From Chloroflexota bacterium (GTDB lineage: Bacteria; Chloroflexota; Dormibacteria; Dormibacterales; Dormibacteraceae): a DNA stretch of 16,201 nucleotides. The position numbers and the translations under genes are program-made. The stretch covers positions 1-16,201 of the forward strand of contig VBKD01000039.1 in NCBI GenBank assembly GCA_005888075.1, given 5' to 3'. Positions 7,658-12,879 of the stretch are shown in pieces (within the stretch, counting starts at the first letter, position 1; the number at the start of each line of letters is the position of its first letter). Below the pieces are notes generated by a model. The model saw only the letters and a program-made list of their open reading frames with translations. It searched no databases and was not told the origin of the DNA.

Positions 7658-10180
7658 ATGAAAGCGGTTGTTATGGCAGGTGGCGAAGGGTCTCGTCTGC
7701 GACCACTCACCAGCCGTCAGCCAAAGCCGCTGGTGCCGGTGGCCGGGCGGCCGATCATGGAGCACATCCTTCTCCACCTGCGCCGCCACCAGCTGCGCGA
7801 GGTGGTGGCCACGGTCCAGTACCTCGGCTCATCCATCCGCAATTACTTCGGCGATGGTTCGGAGCAGGGCATCGCGCTCACGTACTCGGTCGAGGACTCA
7901 CCGCTCGGGACGGCCGGGTCGGTGATGCTCGCGCGCCAGCAGCTCAACGAGACATTCGCCGTCATCTCAGGCGACTCATTGACGGACATCGACCTCGGCG
8001 CCGCCGCGCGCTTCCACCGCGAGCGCAAGGCGATCGCCACGATCGTGCTCAAGCCTGTCCCGAACCCGCTGGAGTACGGCGTCGTCGTGGTCGATGAGGG
8101 CGGCGCGGTCCAGCGGTTCATCGAAAAGCCAAGCTGGGGCGAGGTCATCTCCGACCTCGCCAACACGGGGATCTACATCCTCGACCCCGCGGTGTTCGAC
8201 TACTTCCGCGCCGGCGAGGTCACCGACTGGTCCGGAGACGTGTTTCCCAAGCTGCTCAAAGAGGGCGAGCCCGTCTTCGGGTGGATCTCCGACGGCTACT
8301 GGGAGGACGTCGGCAGCCACGCAGCCTATGTGAAGGCGAACTTTGATTGCCTCGAGGGCAAGGTCAAGGTCCAGATCCCCGGCGACCGGGTCGGCGAGTC
8401 CGTGTGGATCCACGAGGACGCCGAGGTCGAGAGGGGCGCGCGGGTTGATGGTCCGGCATTGATCTGCTCCGGCGCGAAGGTCCGCGCCGGATCGTGGATC
8501 AACGGTCCCTGTGTGATCGGTCCGTACACCACCGTCGATTCCGGCGTCAAGATCTCGAACTCGATCATCTGGGACCACAGCTACATAGGGCTCAACTCGA
8601 GGCTTCGCGGCGCGGTGGTGTGCCGTTCTGTGACTGTCAAGAACGGGAGCCTGCTCGAAGAGGGAAGCGTCCTCGGCAGCGACGTCGTCATCGGGGCGGG
8701 TTCGACCGTCAACCCGAACGTCCGCATCTGGCCGAACAAAGAGGTCGAGCCCGGCGCTGTCGTGCACGAATCGATCATCTGGGCAGGGTCGTGGAAGCGG
8801 GGACTGTTCAGCTCATTTGGCCTGAACGGGCTCGTCAACATCGAGATCACGCCGGAGTTCGCGTCGCGCCTCGGCGCGGCGATTGGCGCACTTTCGCCGA
8901 AAGGCACCGAGATCGCGTTCTCACGCGACTACACGCGATCCGCTCGCATGATCGGACGCGCGTTGATGTCGGGCTTGATCTCCGCAGGGACCAACGTGAT
9001 CGACCTTTCTGTGCTGCCCGCGCCGATCGCGCGTTACTGGGCGCGTCACAACCACATCTCGGCGGTGCAGGTCCAGACGTCGCCGGTCGACCCGCGTTCC
9101 GTCGACATCCGCATATTCGACGACCACGGCCTGGACATCGACAAGCGCAGCGAGCGCCGGCTGGAGGGCCTGTTCTTCCGAGAGGACATCCGCCGCGTGT
9201 CGCACTACGAGATGGGCCGGATCACGCGTCGCGATGGACAGTGGGAGCGCTACATCGCCGACGTCATCGCCAAGCTCGACCTCGAGACGGTTCGGAGCGC
9301 GGCGTTCAAGGTCCTGGTCGACTACAACAATGGCGCGGCGGCCGTCGTGCTGCCCCGAATCCTGCAGGAGATGAACTGCACAGTCATCCCGCTGAACGCG
9401 TCGCCCGCCGAAGTGGTCAAGGAACAGGACGATGCCACGTTCAAGGCCCAGCTGCAGGAAATGGGCGTGATCACCGCGGCAGTGAAGGCAAAGATCGGCG
9501 TGTTCATCGACACGCCCGGGGAGCGGTGCTTTCTGGTCGATGAGGCCGGCAATGTGCTCGACCACGCTTCAGCCTTCGCGTCATTGACCCGGCTCACGCT
9601 GGGAGAAAGAACGGGCATGGTGCTCGGCCCGGCCTCGTCATCGCTCGCCTTCACGATGATCGCCGACGAGCTGGACAGCCGGTTCGTCCCGACCAAGATC
9701 ACGCCGGTCGCCGTCCTGCGTTCGGCCCAGCATGCCGAGGCGGTGCTGGCCTCCGACGGAGCGGGCGGTTATTGCTGGCCGGACTTCGCTCTCTCGTTTG
9801 ACGCCGTCATCACCACCGTCCGCGTGCTCGAGCTTCTGGCCAAGACGGGCGGTTCACTGGGTGCGCTGCGATCGCAGATTCCGGTCGTGGCTCATCGTTC
9901 GGCTGTTGAGTTCTGCCCCTGGGACATCAAAGGGCGGGTCATGCGCACGATGATGGAGAAACATCTCAAGGATCGTGTCGATCTGACGGATGGGGTGAAG
10001 GTGTTCGTCGAAGGAGGCTGGGTGCTCGTGGTGCCGGACGCGGACCGCCCCGAGTACCACATCATCGCGTCGACGCTCGACGCCAGGCGTTCAGAGCGCC
10101 TCGTCGACGAATACGCTCAGCTGGTGCGCTCGGTCGTCGCCGAGGCGGCGCCGCGGGCAGAAGCGGTCGTCGAAACCTAG
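7658..10180 (+). CDS. Sugar-1-phosphate nucleotidyltransferase (mannose-1-phosphate guanylyltransferase-like) fused to a beta-helix and a degenerate phosphomannomutase-like domain
   Basis: An 840-residue three-domain protein. Residues 1-235 are an NDP-sugar pyrophosphorylase: G-G-E-G-S-R-L-R-P-L-T (8-18), P-K-P-L-V-P with Lys23, E-D-S-P-L-G-T-A-G, S-G-D (Asp106, metal), F-I-E-K-P (154-158) and N-T-G-I-Y. Residues about 240-375 are left-handed beta-helix hexapeptide repeats. Residues about 385-830 have the phosphoglucomutase/phosphomannomutase fold, but its catalytic loops are altered: TASHNP is Q-T-S-P-V-D-P (Ser475 kept), the metal loop DGDADR is D-T-P-G-E-R (618-623), the sugar loop GExSGH reads D-G-A-G-G-Y and the phosphate loop RPSGTEP reads V-P-D-A-D-R-P. 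The mutase domain is therefore probably not a normal mutase. Fusions of this plan are known and usually annotated as mannose-1-phosphate guanylyltransferase; the actual sugar and nucleotide are inferred. ATG 7658 begins the canonical M-K-A-V-V-M-A-G-G start. Confidence 0.9.
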   Translation: MKAVVMAGGEGSRLRPLTSRQPKPLVPVAGRPIMEHILLHLRRHQLREVVATVQYLGSSIRNYFGDGSEQGIALTYSVEDSPLGTAGSVMLARQQLNETFAVISGDSLTDIDLGAAARFHRERKAIATIVLKPVPNPLEYGVVVVDEGGAVQRFIEKPSWGEVISDLANTGIYILDPAVFDYFRAGEVTDWSGDVFPKLLKEGEPVFGWISDGYWEDVGSHAAYVKANFDCLEGKVKVQIPGDRVGESVWIHEDAEVERGARVDGPALICSGAKVRAGSWINGPCVIGPYTTVDSGVKISNSIIWDHSYIGLNSRLRGAVVCRSVTVKNGSLLEEGSVLGSDVVIGAGSTVNPNVRIWPNKEVEPGAVVHESIIWAGSWKRGLFSSFGLNGLVNIEITPEFASRLGAAIGALSPKGTEIAFSRDYTRSARMIGRALMSGLISAGTNVIDLSVLPAPIARYWARHNHISAVQVQTSPVDPRSVDIRIFDDHGLDIDKRSERRLEGLFFREDIRRVSHYEMGRITRRDGQWERYIADVIAKLDLETVRSAAFKVLVDYNNGAAAVVLPRILQEMNCTVIPLNASPAEVVKEQDDATFKAQLQEMGVITAAVKAKIGVFIDTPGERCFLVDEAGNVLDHASAFASLTRLTLGERTGMVLGPASSSLAFTMIADELDSRFVPTKITPVAVLRSAQHAEAVLASDGAGGYCWPDFALSFDAVITTVRVLELLAKTGGSLGALRSQIPVVAHRSAVEFCPWDIKGRVMRTMMEKHLKDRVDLTDGVKVFVEGGWVLVVPDADRPEYHIIASTLDARRSERLVDEYAQLVRSVVAEAAPRAEAVVET

Positions 10181-10197
10181 AATCTCTCTTCTGGCAA

Positions 10198-10273
10198 GCG
10201 GGCGTAGCTCACCTGGTAGAGCGCAACCTTCCCAAGGTTGAGGTAGCCGGTTCGAGGCCGGTCGCCCGCTCCA
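10198..10273 (+). tRNA. tRNA-Gly (anticodon CCC)
   Basis: A complete 76-base cloverleaf. The acceptor GCGGGCG (10198-10204) pairs with CGCCCGC (10263-10269). The D stem is GCTC/GAGC. The anticodon stem CAACC/GGTTG encloses the loop TTCCCAA, so positions 34-36 read CCC, decoding GGG glycine codons. The variable loop is AGGTA and the T arm GCCGG-TTCGAGG-CCGGT has one G.T pair. The discriminator is T and the 3' CCA is encoded (10271-10273). It begins 17 bases after the stop of the nucleotidyltransferase gene. Confidence 0.95.
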
Positions 10274-10412
10274 GCTTTTCCTGTGCCGTCCTCGAGTGAG
10301 CAGCCAATCGGTTTTCGAAGCCAGGTGTCACGAGCCGGGCCAGAATCGCTACGGTCTCAGATGAATGTCACTCGCAAGGATTGAGTAGGCAACTCCACAA
10401 AACGCTGGCTTG

Positions 10413-10419
10413 AAGGAGG
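10413..10419 (+). promoter_or_regulatory. Strong Shine-Dalgarno (AAGGAGG) of the alpha/beta hydrolase gene
   Basis: AAGGAGG lies six bases before ATG 10426. It fixes that start and is the only textbook ribosome-binding site in the window, in contrast to the leaderless-looking neighbours. The preceding gap (10274-10412) shows no convincing promoter or terminator. Confidence 0.8.
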
Positions 10420-10425
10420 CGGGGA

Positions 10426-11217
10426 ATGAACACGGTCAAATCAAAGGACGGGACCACGATCGCGTTCGACAAGCAGGGCGACGGCCCACCCCTCATCCTG
10501 GTCGACGGAGCCATGAGTACACGGTCGTCAGGCTCCAAGCCGGAGCTCGAAAGGCTGCTGGCCGAGCACTTCACCGTCTACAGCTATGACCGCAGGGGCC
10601 GGGGAGACAGCGGGGACACAAAGCCCTATGAGGTCGAGCGGGAGATCGAAGACATCGACGCTTTGATCGCTGGCGCCGGAGGATCAGCGTATCTCTATGG
10701 TCATTCGTCAGGGGGATGTCTGGCTATGGAGGCAGCCGTCCGACTGGGCGACAAGGTCAAGAAACTCGCCATGTACGAAGCGCCCTATAACGACGACCCG
10801 CAGGCTCAAAGGGCCTGGAGCGAGTACATCAAGAAGCTCACTGAAGCGTTGGCGTCGGATCGCCGAGGTGACGCGGTTGCGCTCTTCATGGCCTATGTAG
10901 GCACGCCTGCCGCGCAAATTGAAGGGATGCGGCATGCACCCTTCTGGGGCGGGATGGAGGCGGTCGCGCCGACTCTGGCCTATGACCACACGGCCATCAT
11001 GGGTAAGGACGGCTCGATTCCTACCGAACGAGCAGCTCGTGTCCATGTGCCAACTCTGGTGATGAGTGGTGGCGACAGTTTTCCGTTCATGCTGGAGACG
11101 GCCAAGAGGCTAAGTAAGGTGATCCCAGCCGCCAGGCTGCGCACGCTGGACGGTCAGACGCACGACGTCCACGCAGAGGCACTCGCACCCGTCCTGGTGG
11201 AATTCTTCGCCGCTTGA
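10426..11217 (+). CDS. Alpha/beta hydrolase
   Basis: A 263-residue single-domain alpha/beta-hydrolase-fold protein. The nucleophile elbow G-H-S-S-G (92-96) gives Ser94 as nucleophile. Asp217 in V-M-S-G-G-D-S is the likely acid and His246 in G-Q-T-H-D-V-H the likely base. The early segment D-G-T-T-I-A-F-D-K-Q-G-D-G-P-P-L-I-L-V and the Y-S-Y-D-R-R-G-R-G-D-S loop are standard for the fold. There is no signal peptide, so it is probably cytosolic; the substrate cannot be predicted. It lies between tRNA-Gly and a convergent transporter gene and has no obvious operon partner. Its codon use is visibly looser (more A/T third positions, AGG and GGA codons) than the carbohydrate genes upstream, which may mean later acquisition. 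Confidence 0.88.
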   Translation: MNTVKSKDGTTIAFDKQGDGPPLILVDGAMSTRSSGSKPELERLLAEHFTVYSYDRRGRGDSGDTKPYEVEREIEDIDALIAGAGGSAYLYGHSSGGCLAMEAAVRLGDKVKKLAMYEAPYNDDPQAQRAWSEYIKKLTEALASDRRGDAVALFMAYVGTPAAQIEGMRHAPFWGGMEAVAPTLAYDHTAIMGKDGSIPTERAARVHVPTLVMSGGDSFPFMLETAKRLSKVIPAARLRTLDGQTHDVHAEALAPVLVEFFAA

Positions 11218-11332
11218 CCGAGCGATGCCCGATCGAGATGGCCGTCATCCAAGCCGATAGGTGAATTGGACCGACCGCTCGGCACTCGGGGGACTTCGAC
11301 CTCGTCTCCCGCTCCATTTCCGTCCTTGCTGG

Positions 11333-12520
11333 TCACGCCGCGCGATGTTGGATCGATGGGATCCGCAACGCCATCGCCGTCCAGGCCATCACGGCAGCGC
11401 CAAAGATGCCTGGCACGAACGCGAGAAGAGCGAGGCCGGTCGCGTCCCACAGTGCGCCGGCGGCAAGGGGCAGCACGAACGCGATCGAATACTGGGTGGT
11501 GAAGATCGCCGCGCTCATCCGATGCACGTCGCCCGCCGCTGCGAGGCGTGGCGGGAGTGACAGCGCGACGATGAAAGCGAGCGCCGAAGCGAATCCTGTC
11601 ACCAGCGCAAAGAAGAGCACCCCAGCGCCAGGCGCCAGCACGAGGCCGAGCTGTCCCGCTCCCATCAGCGCGCTGGAGCCGATGAACCCATAGCGTCCTG
11701 ACAGGATCCTCGGCCACAGCGCCACCGCCGGCGCTGTCAGCAGCTGCGCGGCGTTGAGCACCGCGAGCGTGGGGGAGATGAGGCTGTGGCGGCCCGTCTG
11801 GTCGAGGAAGTCAGGTATGAACGCGTTGGCTCCGAAGTAGGCCGCGGATGCCATGCCCATGACGATCCCGATGCGCACTGCCTGGCCTTCGCGCCAGCTC
11901 GGCCACCAGCGCACGGGCGTGGCCGGCCCGTGCGGGCGTCTCGGCGCCGCCAACGCCAGGGCTATGCCTGAACCGACAACCACCAACGACCAGAACGCGA
12001 GTGCCCACCGCCAGTCGCCGTGGACCAGCGCAATCACGCCGACCGGCGTGGTGAGCGCCGTGGGCAGCGTCTCGCCGATGAGGATGCCGTTGCTGAAGGC
12101 GGCCGTGGCGATCGCGATCCGCCTCGGAAACCACTCGCGGACCAGTGATGGGAACACCGGCTGGGTCAGAGCCACGCCCGCGCCCATCATGAAGGTGGCG
12201 CTGAACAGGACCGGCGTGCTGCCTCCGAAGCCTCGCAGGGCCCCGAACACCGCGACCAGGCCTAATCCCGCGATGATCGCGCCGCGCAATCCAAGCTTGG
12301 CGATCACCAACGAGCCCGCCACCGACGCAACGCCGAGCAGGAGCACCGGCAGCGAGATCAACGCGCCGACCGCCTTCTCGTCGAGGTGCAGGTCGCGATG
12401 GATCAAGGGCAGGAGCGGCGGGACGGCAAGCATGGTCAACCCGATGTCGATGCCGCCCAGCCACAGCAAAAGCAGGCGGACCCAGTCCTTTCCGACTCGG
12501 TCCAGCATTCCGTTCCACAT
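11333..12520 (-). CDS. MFS transporter, CynX-like
   Basis: A major facilitator superfamily permease of about 395 residues with 12 likely membrane helices. Helix 1 (L-L-L-L-W-L-G-G-I-D-I-G-L-T-M-L) and the following A-V-P-P-L-L-P-L-I-H-R-D-L-H-L resemble CynX/cyanate-permease-like members. Loop 2-3 is A-K-L-G-L-R-G-A and helix 4 has Q-P-V-F-P-S-L-V-R-E-W-F-P-R-R, a typical MFS loop. The substrate is unknown. The frame is open to ATG 12658, but those extra 46 residues are low-complexity and antisense to the DsrE frame, so I place the start at ATG 12520; ATG 12508 is equally possible. Neither has a clear ribosome-binding site. The 5' end overlaps the DsrE-family frame head-to-head, which is unusual and suggests a rearrangement. 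It converges on the hydrolase gene across 115 bp with no visible terminator hairpin. Confidence 0.82.
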   Translation of the reverse strand: MWNGMLDRVGKDWVRLLLLWLGGIDIGLTMLAVPPLLPLIHRDLHLDEKAVGALISLPVLLLGVASVAGSLVIAKLGLRGAIIAGLGLVAVFGALRGFGGSTPVLFSATFMMGAGVALTQPVFPSLVREWFPRRIAIATAAFSNGILIGETLPTALTTPVGVIALVHGDWRWALAFWSLVVVGSGIALALAAPRRPHGPATPVRWWPSWREGQAVRIGIVMGMASAAYFGANAFIPDFLDQTGRHSLISPTLAVLNAAQLLTAPAVALWPRILSGRYGFIGSSALMGAGQLGLVLAPGAGVLFFALVTGFASALAFIVALSLPPRLAAAGDVHRMSAAIFTTQYSIAFVLPLAAGALWDATGLALLAFVPGIFGAAVMAWTAMALRIPSIQHRAA

Positions 12521-12812
12521 CGCGGCCAACGGAGCGAAGCCGGCGGGTGTTGAGGTCGGCGTGGCTCTCGCCGGCGATGCGGCGGAGCTGATGAAGCCGG
12601 ACGTCATCGCGAACGTGCTGGGCGTCGGCTTGCCGCCGCTACGTGAGCTAATGGACAAATGTCTCGACCAGAACGTTCGCGTCTACGTTTGAAAAGGCTG
12701 CGCTGAGGCCCGTGGGGTCTTGCAGTCGATGATGACCCCGAATGCCACGTTCATCACGCCGCCGGATCTCGTGCGGCTGACGATGGAGGCGGATAAGGTC
12801 CTCAGTTTCTAA
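12450..12812 (+). CDS. DsrE-family protein with in-frame UGA (candidate selenoprotein; 5' end unclear or truncated)
   Basis: Homology to DsrE/F-like proteins starts about 12492 (P-T-R-S-S-I-P-F-H-I-A-A-N-G-A) and runs through V-A-L-A-G-D-A-A-E-L-M, G-V-G-L-P-P-L-R-E-L-M and Q-N-V-R-V-Y-V. It reaches TGA (12690-12692), then continues in the same frame with K-G-C-A-E-A-R-G-V and F-I-T-P-P-D-L-V-R-L to D-K-V-L-S-F and TAA 12810. The TGA sits exactly where the family has its reactive Cys, so decoding as selenocysteine gives a U-x-x-C redox motif. DsrE-like proteins are, to my knowledge, among reported prokaryotic selenoprotein families, acting in sulfur relay or redox chemistry. The usual first strand (a hydrophobic stretch before T-H-G-P) is absent; ATGs at 12432, 12444 and 12450 are in frame but lie antisense to the transporter gene. 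It may be a truncated remnant. No selA-D genes are present in the window. Confidence 0.6.
12696..12727 (+). promoter_or_regulatory. Candidate bacterial SECIS stem-loop directly 3' of the in-frame UGA
   Basis: The RNA can fold into an upper stem of seven pairs (12705-12711 with 12715-12721, two of them G.U), a three-base bulge (12702-12704), and a lower stem CTGC/GCAG (12698-12701 with 12722-12725) extended by two more pairs. The apical loop is GTG (12712-12714). The loop begins 20 bases after the UGA and its first base is G. As I recall the bacterial SECIS model (loop roughly 16-37 bases downstream, G in the first two loop bases), both conditions are met. It lies within coding sequence, as bacterial SECIS elements do. 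Confidence 0.5.
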
Positions 12813-12813
12813 A

Positions 12814-12871
12814 CCTCCCCGCTCGCCGGGGAGGTCGGCTCCGCTCGCGGCGCGAGCGCAGCCGGGTGGGG
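12814..12871. repeat. REP-like double palindrome between the DsrE frame and the acyl-CoA synthetase gene
   Basis: Hairpin one is CCTCCCCG (12814-12821) with CGGGGAGG (12827-12834) around a five-base loop. Hairpin two is CGGCT-C-CGCTCGC (12836-12848) with GCGAGCG-C-AGCCG (12852-12864), twelve pairs around one C/C mismatch with a three-base loop; a GGTGGGG run follows. There is no T tract, so an intrinsic terminator is unlikely, although it could block convergent transcription. The two-hairpin layout resembles dispersed REP/MITE-type repeats of GC-rich genomes; only one copy is visible here. Confidence 0.6.
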
Positions 12872-12879
12872 CGCTTCGA

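Noticed and set aside
5856..7661. Plus-strand open frames of 237 and 303 residues
   Set aside because: Antisense shadows of the phosphorylase gene; no recognisable domain.
11853..12449. Long upstream part of the plus-strand frame that ends at TGA 12692
   Set aside because: It is antisense to the MFS gene and lacks DsrE or other similarity; only the segment from about 12450 was kept.
12521..12658. 46-residue N-terminal extension of the MFS frame
   Set aside because: A Ser/Pro/Ala-rich stretch antisense to conserved DsrE sequence; the transporter's first helix starts right after ATG 12520/12508.
12690..12692. Simple nonsense mutation or sequencing error as explanation of the TGA
   Set aside because: Not excluded, but less favoured: it hits the one redox Cys position, the downstream frame is intact to a natural stop, and a SECIS-like hairpin follows.
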